Source: Choristoneura fumiferana
Lineage: Eukaryota > Arthropoda > Insecta > Lepidoptera > Tortricidae
Direction of reading: 5' to 3'
Assembly (NCBI RefSeq): GCF_025370935.1
Contig: NC_133472.1
Coordinates: 18,030,996-18,094,995 of the forward strand
DNA length: 64,000 nt
In this document: one piece after another, positions 51,265 to 61,934 of the stretch
How positions within the stretch are numbered: position 1 is the first letter of the stretch
How the letters are laid out: each line of letters opens with the position of its first letter
Made by a program: the position numbers and the translations under genes
The notes under the pieces: model-generated
Database searches by the model: none
What the model saw: the letters and a program-made list of their open reading frames with translations, nothing else
Told to the model about the DNA's origin: nothing

Positions 51265-54009
51265 ATGTCAGAAAGTAAAAGTTGTGTTTTTCCGCAAGAA
51301 AAACTACGCGGACGTGAAAATTACGTTGTGTGGAAGTTTGTAATGAAAAATGCATTGATTCTGGACAATTTGTGGGCCTGTGTATGTGGTTATGCGGAAA
51401 ATGACGAAACATCGCTTGATGTTAGAAGTAGACGTGACGACATAGCGAAATCTAAGATTTGCTTGAGCGTTGAAAAATCATGTTTCTCGCATTTAATATC
51501 GGCAAAAACGGCAAAAGATGCCTGGAATGCGCTGGCAAGTGCGTACGATGACAAAGGACTCGGTTCCAGAGTGCGAATACTCCAGAACTTGTGCGCCGTC
51601 AAACTAGAGAACTTCGGTAGCATGGAAGCTTACGTCAATGAGGTATTGTCATTAGCTCAGCAATTGGCGAATATGAACAAGGTTGTTGATGACGAGTTTC
51701 TTGGTGCACTGATGCTCAAAGGTTTACCGACGGAGTATGAGCCCATGATCATGGCACTAGAACATTCAGGAGCTGTCATTACGGCCGATCTAGTCAAGTC
51801 AAAACTACTACAGGATCAACGTTGGACTACTCGTGGAGATTCGAGTGAGTGCTTATATTCTACGAGAAAAAGCGCTACAACAAATGACTCCGGAACGAGA
51901 AAAGCGCAGCAACACAAGGTAGAGTCAAAAGCGAAGGACTTAGCTGGGCGTAAGAGAGAACCGTGGTGCTGGAAATGTAAACAAAAGGGGCATGTGAAGA
52001 AAGATTGTCAGAGCGACAGAAATTCTTCAGGAAACTGCGTTTTGTCGGCATATAGTACTGGAGCGGGCAAAGATACGAGTACTTCGTGGTACATTGACTC
52101 TGGAGCGACAAACCACATGACTGGCAAGCGAAGTTTGATGACAGACTTTAAATCGCGTGGTGGTTCGGTTACCATTGCCAGTGGAGATAAACTGCAGTGC
52201 ACGGGCATAGGTAACGTTATGTTGTCGGAAAATGCGATATTAACTAACGTGTTATTTATACCTGAACTCTCTGTTAATCTCATATCTGTTTCTCAGATGA
52301 TTAAGGACGGTAGCAGTGTTAGTTTTGATACTAATGGTAGTACAATTTCTAACTTTAGCGATACTTTGCTTAAAGCAAATGACATAGGCGGTGCTTATAA
52401 ACTTCAAACCTGCAGTCTAAGGGCGAATCTAACTGTTAGTACTACGACCTGGCATCAAAGACTTGGTCACTTAAGTGGCAATAACATGAAGCTTTTGAGG
52501 CAGGGACTTGCTAATGATATTAGTTTTCAGGACGACCCTTGTAAAGGCGTTGCGTGCGAAGTTTGTTTAAAAGGAAAGCAGGTCCGTTTTCCTTTCCATA
52601 GCAAGCCTGATAAGTCTGTGGCTGCAAAGCGGTTGGAATTAGTCCACACCGATTTGTGTGGTCCGTTGCCGGTGAATTCGCTTGGAGGCAAGAGGTACAT
52701 CCTGACGTTCTTGGATGATCATACGAGGAAGGTGTTCGTGTATTTCCTGAAGCGGAAAAGCGAGGTGAGTGAATACACGAAAAACTTTATTAATTTAGTG
52801 GAAACTCAAACTGGTGATAAAGTTAAAAATTTGAGGTCTGACTGTGGTACTGAGTATGTGAACAGGGAACTTAAAGGCTTTTTGACAGGTAGGGGGATTG
52901 TTCACCAGTTGACTGTGCCATACAGCGCACAACAAAATTCCTGCGCAGAAAGGCTCAATCGTACGCTGTTGGAAAAAGTAAGATGCCTGTTGTATACGGC
53001 AAACCTAGACCACAAATTTTGGGCAGAGGCTGCTTGCACGGCGGCGCACTTAATAAATGTGTCACCTTCGAAGAGGCTCTCTGGTAAAACTCCTGAGGAG
53101 GCCTGGACGGGTAAGAAAGTGAGTTTAAAACACTTACGTGTGTTTGGCTGTGAAGCTCACGCTCATGTTGATAAAGTGAAGCGGAATAAGCTTGAGCCAA
53201 AAAGCAAGCGTTGTATATTTCTTGGTTACGAACCAAATGGATATAGGCTCTATGATTTGACGAAACATATAGTATTTCGAAGTCGAGATGTTGTTTTTAA
53301 TGAAACAATTTTTCCAGGGTTCACCGGCAAACGGTCTGTGGAGATTTTCTTCCCGACATGTGAGGATGAAGCTGTTGCTGAGGAGAGTCGTGCGGGAAAT
53401 CAGCCTGAGGTTGAGAATGTAGAGAATGAGGCGGAGATGCGACCATTACAGAATGTCGACGTACAGGTTGAGGCGGAGAGGCCGGAAGCGCCTGAAGTTT
53501 GGTTCGAGGCGGACGAGCAGGACCCGTGTTCTTCTACTAACACAGGCGGTGTACCACAAGAGCCACGGAATGATGGACCAGCCTATAATTTGCGGCCAAG
53601 ATTACCGAGGACAATGTCTGCACTAGAGGTAGAGTTCAATGAACCAACTACCGTCAAGGAGGCTTTGCAATCGAGCGATAGTAAGTTGTGGAGGCAAGCT
53701 ATGCAAGATGAAATTGATTCGTTCAATAAGCATGAGGCCTGGGAGCTAGTTGACAGACCTGCAGACAAGAATATTGTCAAGAATCGGTGGCTATTTAAAA
53801 TTAAACGCGACGCTAATGGAAAAATTGCGTGTTATAGAGCGCGATTGGTTGCAAAAGGGTTTACTCAAAAGTTCGGGATTGATTATTTAGATACGTATTC
53901 TCCTGTTGTACGACATAGTTCGTTGAGGATGTTGCTGTCTCTTGCGGTCGAGTTAGATCTGAAGATTGATCATCTTGACGTAAAAACTGCCTTCCTGAAT
54001 GGAAATTGA
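51265..54009 (+). CDS. Copia 2 Gag-protease-integrase-RT (N-terminal) segment
   Basis: 914 codons. Gag: YVVWKFVMKNALIL near residue 20, AKDAWNALASAYDD near 90. Zinc knuckle CWKCKQKGHVKKDC at ~235-248. Protease DSGATNHM near 278. Integrase: WHQRLGHLSG (~395), CEVCLKGKQ, HTDLCGP (~461), RSDCGTEYVN (~525) and QNSCAERLNRT (~562). The RT start is WELVDRP, NRWLFKIKRDANG and HLDVKTAFLNGN, where a TGA ends the frame; one missing base at about 54003-54006 explains it. Compared with Copia 1 (NGG/NGLAER) some residues near the DDE Glu differ, but Glu is kept. The first ATG after the leader is used as start. Confidence 0.9.
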   Translation: MSESKSCVFPQEKLRGRENYVVWKFVMKNALILDNLWACVCGYAENDETSLDVRSRRDDIAKSKICLSVEKSCFSHLISAKTAKDAWNALASAYDDKGLGSRVRILQNLCAVKLENFGSMEAYVNEVLSLAQQLANMNKVVDDEFLGALMLKGLPTEYEPMIMALEHSGAVITADLVKSKLLQDQRWTTRGDSSECLYSTRKSATTNDSGTRKAQQHKVESKAKDLAGRKREPWCWKCKQKGHVKKDCQSDRNSSGNCVLSAYSTGAGKDTSTSWYIDSGATNHMTGKRSLMTDFKSRGGSVTIASGDKLQCTGIGNVMLSENAILTNVLFIPELSVNLISVSQMIKDGSSVSFDTNGSTISNFSDTLLKANDIGGAYKLQTCSLRANLTVSTTTWHQRLGHLSGNNMKLLRQGLANDISFQDDPCKGVACEVCLKGKQVRFPFHSKPDKSVAAKRLELVHTDLCGPLPVNSLGGKRYILTFLDDHTRKVFVYFLKRKSEVSEYTKNFINLVETQTGDKVKNLRSDCGTEYVNRELKGFLTGRGIVHQLTVPYSAQQNSCAERLNRTLLEKVRCLLYTANLDHKFWAEAACTAAHLINVSPSKRLSGKTPEEAWTGKKVSLKHLRVFGCEAHAHVDKVKRNKLEPKSKRCIFLGYEPNGYRLYDLTKHIVFRSRDVVFNETIFPGFTGKRSVEIFFPTCEDEAVAEESRAGNQPEVENVENEAEMRPLQNVDVQVEAERPEAPEVWFEADEQDPCSSTNTGGVPQEPRNDGPAYNLRPRLPRTMSALEVEFNEPTTVKEALQSSDSKLWRQAMQDEIDSFNKHEAWELVDRPADKNIVKNRWLFKIKRDANGKIACYRARLVAKGFTQKFGIDYLDTYSPVVRHSSLRMLLSLAVELDLKIDHLDVKTAFLNGN

Positions 54010-55078
54010 GTGAAGAGATCTACATGTCTCAGCCAGAAGGATTTATTAGACAAGGCAATGAGCATAAAGTCTACAAACTCAAGAAAGCCGTGTACGGGTT
54101 AAAACAAGCGTCTAGAGCTTGGTACGATAAGGTAAAAGAAGTTTTACTGGCAGATAACTTTACGCAGAGCAAGCACGAGAGCTGTATCTTCAGTCGCCGG
54201 GTGGGTAAGCATACCATTATCATTGCTCTCTACGTTGACGATTTTTTCGTGTTCTACGACTGCGACAAGCTTGCTGGCAAGCTGAAAATGTCGCTGAAGT
54301 CTCACTTCACTATAAAAGATTTAGGTGAGGTAAAACATATGCTAGGAATTAAGGTAGATCGCACTAGTAGTGAATTAAAGCTGAGTCAGAGAACGTATAT
54401 CGAAAAGTTGCTTGAACGTTTCGGTATGAGTGACTGCAAAGTCGCGAAAACGCCCTTAGACGTAGGTCTGAAGTTTTCTGACAGTGTTAACTATGATAGT
54501 AGACTACCATATCAGGAGCTGATAGGCTGCTTGATGTATTTATCTGTGACCAGCAGACCAGACATTTCATTTGCTGTAAGTTTTCTTAGTCAGTTTAATA
54601 CACGCCACTCAGCTGAACATTTTGCTGCAGCTAAGCGTGTATTACGTTACTTGAAAGGGACAATGAATTTAGGTCTACTGTACAGAAAAAGTAGTAAGCA
54701 TGATAAGTTTCGTGTTTATGGTTTTACTGATGCTGATTGGGCTAATGGGGCGGATCGTAAATCATACACGGGCTATATGTTTAAGCTAGGTAGGAACGTC
54801 ATTTCCTGGGGTTGTTACAAACAATCTTGTATCGCACTTTCGTCTACCGAGGCGGAGTACATTGCTTTGTCTGAAGCGGCAAAAGAAGCGGTATACGTCC
54901 GTGCGCTACTTACTGAAATTACAGGGCATAGTAATGCTGTAACTCTGTATAGTGATAACCAGTCTGCGGCAAAACTTGCCACTAATCCGGTCTTTCACAA
55001 GCGTTCTAAACACGTGGACATTAGGTATCACTATATACGTGAGGCGGTTGATAATAAAGTCATTCAACTGACTTATCG
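54006..55078 (+). CDS. Copia 2 RT-RNase H segment, truncated by insertion
   Basis: The frame continues EEIYMSQPEGFIRQGNEHKV, AVYGLKQASRAW, the catalytic YVDD (54231-54242) and KDLGEVKHMLGI. RNase H follows: FTDADWANGADRKSYTGY, SSTEAEYIALSEAAKEA, SDNQSAAKLA and KHVDIRYHYIREAV to VIQLTY. After that the reading frame enters the inserted TIR element and yields unrelated residues before a stop at 55167-55169. The authentic C-terminus (MPTEQMTADVLTKALPN) resumes at 57526. Confidence 0.9.
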
Positions 55079-57529
55079 ACACCTCCTACGTATACTGGTA
55101 CAAGTGCATAATCATAAATTTACAGGAGAGCTGTTCAAAGGTTCCAAAACCTGTAACTTTCTCATTTGATGATATAACTTTTTCAAAATTTTGCATTGGT
55201 TCCAAAGAAAATATTTGCTTCTACCTGTATTCATGGAATTTTGAAATTTTTTATAGTTTTTGAGAAAATTGCAGATACACTACTATACGCGTATTTTACA
55301 TCTTGTAGTTGTGCGGTATACTGAGCTAATTACCACTTGCTCCAGTATACGGCGTAATGCGTAGATTACTGATCTAACGATATTTTTATATTGTATATGA
55401 ATTTTTAGATTAAATACTTATATGGCTTGCAATGAACAAATAAAACAGATGCTCTTTTACCTTCATCTATTGATTTATAAACGTTTTTATCACTTGCATC
55501 AATATACGCTAACATTAGCATGCCACTTGTACCAATATACCGCTAGTAATGTTTTAAACGTGCTATACAAAATACAGAAATATACCTTTATAAAAAACCT
55601 CACTTGAAATATAAATGGTTTTATTAAGAAAAGTAATTGTATTAAGTGCTTTAAATTAATGGAAGCACATTCAATGGATTCGTATTCCTGTTCAAATGTG
55701 TACTCGTTTTTTATTGTGAAAGGTTCCTCATGTGATACATATATCGCATCGCACCCATTTGTATCCACATAACGGTTTAGCTTTTTGTGCCTCTTCAGGG
55801 TCCGTACTCAAAGGGTATAAACGGAAACCCTACTTCTATATACTACTTCGCTCTCCGTCCGTCTGTCACCAGGCTGTATCTCATGAACCATGATAGTTAG
55901 ACAGTTGAAATTTTCACAGATTATGTATAACTGTAGTCAATATAATATATATATAACAAAAAATAGAAGAGAATAAATATTTAAGGGGCCCCCATACAAC
56001 AAATGTATCTTTTTGCCGGTTTTTTGCTAATCCTAATGAAGTTGTATAGATGGTATGGAACCCTTCGTGCGCGAGTCTGATTAGCACACTTTGCTTAAGC
56101 CAAGCTTTGACATGAAATATTGAGTCAAAGTCAAATATCTTTATTCAATTTAGATTGTAACAAGCACTTATGAATGTCAAAAAAATCTACCACCGGTTCG
56201 AAAAAACCTCTGTTGAGAAGAGTCTGACAATAAACCTAGGTATATTTTGTAAACAGATTTACAATCATATTTTAGTGATATCTATACATCACAAGTATTT
56301 AGCACAACTACATATTTAAAACAGTTCTCAATTCGCTATTTGGAGTAAGCACTCGCCAATGCGGATCGGAATTATTTCCAAATTTCCCTATCCATGATAT
56401 AATCAATAATTTTAATAATACGCCTTATATATTAATGTCTTCTTGACAATAGATTTAAATTGTCTGTTTCTGAGTCTTGGGAAACTTCTATAACTTCATA
56501 CGGTTTACCCGTTTTCGCCATATACATAGCCAGGTACCATTTCTTAGGTGTGTATAAAAAAATGTGGGGTTATTAAAAACCTGTACTATACTTTAAACCA
56601 CATTAGGGCTACTAATTACTAATATGATCCAAGTAGAAAAATACTGTGATTCGAAAAAAAAAAGTTTTGCATGGAAGTGGAGTCGCAAGAAGACTTTCTA
56701 ATTTCGATGTTTCCCACTTATATCGTATTAGTAATCAGTAGCCCTAATATGGGTTACAGTATAGTACAGGATTTTTTTTATCAACCTGTAGGTATATTGA
56801 AATTTACTGTTCTCATTTTAATTAAAGCATGCATGCCTTCGCCTTCTTTTTGGGATGCTCAACTACCAGAATGCAATGTAATACTGCAATGATATATTTA
56901 TAGCACGCGTACATGTAGGTATAGCCGAGGAAACTGAATCACGTACTGGTACTGGGGTGGAACCGTTGTACTACCAATGTTATGTTGACATCCCATACAT
57001 TTGCCAAAGAAATCATAGCGAATAGATCACGAAAAGGATCATCAGAGACGAACAACAGAGATCAACAGAGATCACGGAGAGGATCAAAGGATCAGCACAT
57101 TGGATTTAGTTTCCATGACTGTCTATGAGAAATACGGCTATTGTGGTCTTGCCCTCCGCAATTGTCAGACCAAAACATGTTTTTTTTTATATATACTATC
57201 AAATTATGTGTTCGTAGAACAGTTAAACGGTCCGCACGCAGCGACGGCTAGCGCGTACACTGAGGCAACTGCCAGTTACACTGGACTTCCCGGCCCGCGA
57301 CAATATCGGTGCCGCGTATAGTGGTGCATGTCGGTTGCCTCAGTATACGTTGTACCGATTAGCAAAACGGTGTTAGATGCATTCATATACGTCACTTTAT
57401 TTCCAAAACTAATAGGAATATCCGTGCAATTTTTTTGTGGTAGGTAAATAAGGAAATATTAATCACAAAATTGCAAAAAACTAAAAATCAGAAATTTGTC
57501 ACTTGTACCAGTATACGTAGGAGGTATCG
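55075..57529. mobile_element. 2.45-kb TIR element with subterminal repeats
   Basis: The body is about 55079-57525. The 26-bp ends are exact inverses (ACCTCCTACGTATACTGGTA... at 55081-55106; inverse at 57500-57525). ATCG (or TATCG) is duplicated at each side, and removing the element restores the Copia 2 RNase H frame. An 18-bp word related to the TIR, CACTTGTACCARTATACS, recurs at 55334, 55491 and 55524, and CCTCAGTATACG at 57338. These look like subterminal transposase-binding repeats. It also holds a GGGTTCCGTA fragment (55790-55960) and LINE-like debris at 56125-56220 (GAGTCAAAGTCAAATATCTT). No transposase frame is seen, so it is non-autonomous; superfamily uncertain. Confidence 0.8.
56560..56795. 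repeat. Palindromic MITE inside the TIR element
   Basis: AAAACCTGTACTATACTTTA, ACCACATTAGGGCTACTAAT at the left is mirrored by ATTAGTAATCAGTAGCCCTA, ATATGGGTTACAGTATAGTA, CAGGATTTTTT at the right, with ~100 bp between. Confidence 0.65.
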
Positions 57530-57629
57530 TTATATGCCTACCGAACAAATGACTGCTGATGTGCTAACGAAGGCACTGCCGAATTGTAAGCATCAGTCGT
57601 TTGTTAAAGGCATGCTTGAAGTGTTGTAG
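57526..57629 (+). CDS. Copia 2 C-terminal RNase H tail
   Basis: Resumes after the insertion: RYMPTEQMTADVLTKALPN then KHQSFVKGMLEVL and TAG (57627-57629). ADVLTKAL is the conserved Copia C-terminal motif. The last codons overlap the start of the 3' LTR (57622). Confidence 0.85.
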
Positions 57630-57816
57630 GTTTCATTATACATGGAATCTAAACTTATTGTAATCCTGGCCGACTCCATGTTCTTGCTGTTTTTATACAG
57701 ATTTGTATTGACATTGATTTTGATTGTCATTCACTCTTGTTTTTCTTGTGTTGTGATGGAATAAACTCTGCTTATATATTTTACTTAAATATGTGTTTAA
57801 ATCCAGTTCTACAATA
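57622..57816 (+). repeat. Copia 2 3' LTR (195 bp)
   Basis: Same as 51031-51226 except CTAAACTTATTG versus CTAAACCTTATTG. Followed by the GGTTC duplication. The purine stretch before it (CTTGAAG) is a poor polypurine tract. Confidence 0.88.
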
Positions 57817-58383
57817 GGTTCAGAAGGCTGAGGCCCATTAGCCCTCGATGTAAGGTTTTATTTAAAGCAGGCAAGATACTTAACTGCCACTAAGAAAGTA
57901 GGTTATATAAGATTCAACAGCAAAGATCATTTGTAAAGCAATATTATCCGGGCTGCTATAAAAAAAACCTAACATCGAAGGCTAAGGCGGGAGCTACGCT
58001 CCGCTTCGCTCCCGCCTTAGCCTTCTGAACCTAACCTATCCAAGTCGCTTTTACCCCAAACCGTCTTGCTCGCTCGCTTCGCTCGCTCGCACATATCAAA
58101 CTTTTTTTTACTTTCGGTATTTTGTACATTCGGTATTCTGAATTTCGATTTGTTAAGTGTCGATATTTCGACTGTAGGTAATATGATTTTTCGGTATTAT
58201 AATACATACCCCATTTTCGGGATTTTGTACTTTCGGTCATTTAAAAATAGATATTTCGACCTTCGGTGTATCGGTTGTCGGTATTTTGTACATTCGGTAT
58301 TCTGAATTTCGATGTGTTATGCGTCGACATTTCAACTGTAGGTATTATGATTTGTCGGTCTTATAATACATACCCCTAGCACC

Positions 58384-59530
58384 AGTAGTTTTGGCTATGC
58401 ATTGTCTGTCAGTCAGCCAGTCATGGTACTGTTCAGGTAGAGTTAGGTATAGAATTATAAGTAAATCAACCTTGAAGTTGAATTCACTTTTTGCTATCCC
58501 GCGGGAATTTTATGTTTTTCCGGAGAAAAGTAGCGTATGCCAATCAGGGATAATGTAGCTCCCAATTGGTAAAATATCTTTTTAAATCAACCCCAATGAT
58601 GAATTTACTTACGTCGATCCTGCGGGAATTTTGCATTCTTCGGTAGAAAAGCAGCCTATGTCAATCAGAGATAATGCAGATTACTATTAGTGAAAGAATT
58701 TTAAAAATCAGCTCCGAATTTAGATTGTCTTACTTACTTCTATGTACCTACCTATCCTGCGGGAATTTTGTATTTTCCCAAAGAAGAGTAATCTATACCA
58801 ATCAGCAATAGTGCAGCTTTATATTAGTGGAAGAATTTTTAATATCAGCTCTGAAGTTGAATTCAGTTTTGTCTATCCCATGGGAATTTTGGATTTTCCA
58901 AAAATAAAGTGGCCTATGTCAATCGAGGATAGTCAATTATATCATATGAAAGAATTTTTAAAAGCAGTGCCAAAGTTGAATTTACTTATTTCTATCCCGC
59001 GGGAATTTTTCATTTACCTGGAAAAACGTATGCTATGTCAATCAGGAATACTTTTTAAAATCATCTCCGAAGTTTCATTCAGTTTTTTCTATCCCATGGG
59101 AATTTTGTAATTTCCCGAAGAAAAAGTAGCTTTTGTCATTTGGAGATAGTCATATCACATAATATGTAAGAATTTTTAAATCAGCTCCGAAATGAATTAA
59201 TTTATTTCTATCCCGCGGGAATTTTGCACTATCCCGGATAAAAAGTAACATATGACAATCAAGAATAGTGTAGCTTACTAACGGTGAAAGAATTTTTAAA
59301 ATCGGCTTAGTAGTTTCAGAGATTCGACTACAAACAAAGAAGCGAAAAAAGTTTAGATATTTCCCTATCCCGTGAGAATTTCGAAAAATCCTTTCTTAGT
59401 GCGCGTCTACATCTATTAAGAAATATATATTCCAAATTTCAAGTTTCTAGCCCCAGCGGTTTGGGCTGTGCGTTGATCTATAAGTCAGTCAGTCAGTCAG
59501 TCAGTCAGTCAGTTTCTTCTTTTATACTTA
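58384..59530 (+). repeat. SINE-like element with ~120-bp tandem units
   Basis: Continuation of the repeat cut at 50642. Units centred on TATCCCGCGGGAATTTTGCA-type phrases start near 58496, 58616, 58753, 58876, 58994, 59091 and 59211 (spacings 120, 137, 123, 118, 97 and 120). Each carries GTAGCCTATGTCAATCAG and TGAAAGAATTTTTAAAATCA. The element ends with CTTTCTTAGTGCGCGTCTAC, TTCAAGTTTCTAGCCCCAG and a (GTCA)n run at 59485-59511. A 122-codon frame at 58742-59110 is read-through. Confidence 0.75.
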
Positions 59531-59547
59531 TATATAGATATAGACTA

Positions 59548-61200
59548 GCTTTAGCCCGCGGCTTCGCTCGCGTTAAATTTGGGGTAACATACATTTACTT
59601 TTTATCATATTTCTTTCGTGTTTTGGTTGATTTTTCGGAGGATTGCATGGAAATACAAATACAGACAGACGTTTTTTTAGACAAAGGGTGTAAATTTTAG
59701 AATTCAAATATCAACCTACATACGTAATTAATCATAACCAACTTTGAAACCCTGTTTCGCTGATTCGGGGGTGGAATTTTAGAAAACGTTAAAGTACTAC
59801 GCATTTCTTTTGCCCGCGACTTTATACACGATATAGGATGTTATCCCTAGAAATTTTAAAGTTCCCGCGGGACATGAACAACTGTTATGATCTATTTGAA
59901 TATTCTTAATTGTCGATGAGAGACACATTGTAGCTTTCTATTATTGAATGAATTTTGAAAATCTGGCCCGAAATTGAATTCACTTATATATTGTAAAATT
60001 TCGTATCTGTGCTATCACCCTTGAGGGGTTTCGTCATCAGCAGACGACCCTGGCTGCAGCCTCCGGTGGTGTATTCATATAAACGCATTGTTATTGAAAT
60101 TTAACAATCATGTAGTCTTTGGTGTGTTATCAACTTTTGAGGAGTTCCCTTCTACGGGGACGATCCTGGCCAGGATAAGCAGGATGTCACTGCTAAATTA
60201 TTGTATTGTAACTAGATTTACATCAGTTTGCCAAATCTCCAGTCACTAGTTTTATTAGTTTAGCTTGTGCTTTTTCTGTTTCAGTTGGTATATAAAATCC
60301 TCTTTATTCGTTTTATCCCGTGGGAATTTCGAAAAACCCTGAAAATTGTTTTAGCTGTTAGTATTACCTACTTGCATGCCGATTTTGGAATCTCTAATAT
60401 TTATAATAACGGAGTTAGAGCCACTTTTAAGCGAAAATATAAATTCCATTTATTCCCTATCCCGTGGGAATTTTGACAAAAACCTGAAATAATTTTTAGC
60501 TGTTAGTATTACCAACTTGCATGCCAAATGTAAAGTCTCTAATAAATATGGTGACGGAAAGAGGGTCATTTATTGGAAGTGAAAATAAAATTCCCATTTA
60601 TTCTCTATCCCGTGGGAATTTCGAAAAACCCTGAAAACTGTTTTTAGCTGTTAGTATTACCTACTTGCATGCCAAATTTGGAGTCTCTTATATTTATAAT
60701 AACGGAGTTAGGGCCACTTTTAAGCGAAAATATAAATCCCGTTTATTCCCTATCCCGTGGGAATTTTGACAAAACTTGAAATATTTTTGTTAGCTGTTAG
60801 TATTACCTACTTGCATGCCAAATGTAAAGTCTCTAATAAATATAGTAACTGAAAGAGGGTCATTTATTGGAAGTAAAAATACAAATCCCATTTATTCACT
60901 ATCCCGTGGGAATTTCGAAAAATCCGGAAAACTGTTTTTAGCTGTTAGTATTACCTACTTGCATGCCAAATGTGCAGTTTCTAATAATTATATTCACAGA
61001 AATAAGGCCACTTTGAAGTGAAAATATAAATCCCATTTATTTCCTATCACGTGGGAATTTAGAAAAATCCTTTCTTAGTGGACGTCTACATCTACTAAGG
61101 AATATATATTCCAAATTTCAAGTTTCTAGGCCCAGCGGTTTGGGCTGTGCATTGATCTATAAGTCAGTCAGTCAGTCAGTCAGTTTCTTCTTTTTATATA
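59548..61200 (+). repeat. SINE-like element with ~146-bp dimeric array
   Basis: Head CTAGCTTTAGCCCGCGGCTT, tail GTTTGGGCTGTGCATTGATC plus (GTCA)n at 61163-61183. Inside, TCCCGTGGGAATT starts at 60316, 60460, 60608, 60753 and 60902, with TCACGTGGGAATT at 61047: spacings 144, 148, 145, 149 and 145. Units alternate in type: A (TTCGAAAAACCCTG, AACGGAGTTAG.GCCACTTTT) and B (TTTTGACAAAA, GACGGAAAGAGGGTCATTTA), giving a ~293-bp dimer. 60000-60200 contains GAGGGGTTTCGTCATCAGCA, of unknown origin. Confidence 0.8.
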
Positions 61201-61760
61201 TATTCGTCGCTCGGCAGGCAAAAGTACTAAAGCGACACTTTGGCTAAAATGAGTTATGCATATCACCAGAATCAGCGAATTTTTCTGCATCAAACTGTCT
61301 AGGTTTCAAAGTGATTGGAGCAAAATTTAACTTTTTTTGGCGCTTTAGTCTTTCAAAAACGCTTAAATTTGGGAAGCAAATCACTTAATGCAGCATCACT
61401 TTCATTATTTTCATTTTAGTACTGTTACCTTTTTGCCATTTTAAGATTTACTGTCGTTCAGTCTTTTGCCATTTTTCTAGTTTACAAATGTTGGTCGTTT
61501 AGTATTTTGTGCAAAAAAAAGAAAATACCTTTGTCACTTTAGTAATTATGCCCTCCTTGAGTTGAAGTTTTATACACCTTTAGTCGTTTGGTTGTATTGA
61601 TAAGAATTCATTTATAAGAATTTAGCTATTTGTTCTTAAAACTAAAACATACGTTTGGCATTTTAGCCATTTTAACATATACAAAAGCATACAATTCAAA
61701 TAGGATTAGCAAAAAAACTTCACGAAATATTATAGATTTGGTGAAATTAGTCATTACCAT
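61201..61760. repeat. Family-D region of degenerate TTTAGT/TTTTGCCA words
   Basis: CATTTTAGTACTGTTACC, TTTTTGCCATTTTAAG, GTCGTTCAGTCTTTTGCCA, GGTCGTTTAGTATTTTGTG, GTCACTTTAGTAATTATGCC, CACCTTTAGTCGTTTGG and GGCATTTTAGCCATTTTAAC follow each other at irregular 12-40 bp steps. GTACTAAAGCGACACTTTGG at the left is the inverse of the same words, and GGCGCTTTAGTCTTTC follows. The design is like the foldback arms of families A-C, but clear ends and a target duplication were not found. Confidence 0.45.
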
Positions 61761-61934
61761 TGACCTTTATCGTGTATTAAAAAGCGTTTAGTATATATAC
61801 GTAGTAAAATATCATTGCAATTCGATGTTAGAATATCATATTTTCTTAAGATTTATAACTTAATTTATAAATTATAATGAGTATTATTCCTTAAAACTTA
61901 AAGTTCTTTTTATGTTGCCAAAGGATAAAGAAAA

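Larger units (their letters stand above)
51026..57821 (+). mobile_element. Copia retrotransposon 2, interrupted
   Basis: 51031-57816 between GGTTC duplications (51026-51030 and 57817-57821). The LTRs are 196 and 195 bp and appear to differ by a single C indel. GGTTATGGGATAGC (51227) follows the 5' LTR as the primer-binding site. The coding region is broken by one frame change at ~54004 and by a 2.45-kb TIR element in the RNase H region. The polyprotein ends EVL, with the stop codon lying inside the first 8 bases of the 3' LTR. It sits in the left arm of the family-C foldback. Confidence 0.92.
50643..58383. mobile_element. Family-C foldback with 8-bp TSD, hosting Copia 2
   Basis: The body is 50651-58375, with CTAGCACC duplicated at 50643-50650 and 58376-58383. 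The ends GGGTATGTATTATAATACCG and CTTATAATACATACCC are inverse. Without the Copia it is about 0.93 kb. The arms are strings of (T)ACCGAA(A), TCGAAAT and TTCGGTATT words with 12-16 bp spacing. They continue into GTGCGAGCGAGCGAAGCGAG and CAAGACGGTTTGG, and then an inner stem of CCCTCGATGTAAGGTTTTAT with its inverse and a GGCGGGAGC/GCTCCCGCC hairpin (57984-58024). It interrupts a SINE-like repeat whose halves read AAGTCTCTAGCACC and AGTAGTTTTGGCTATGC. Confidence 0.8.
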
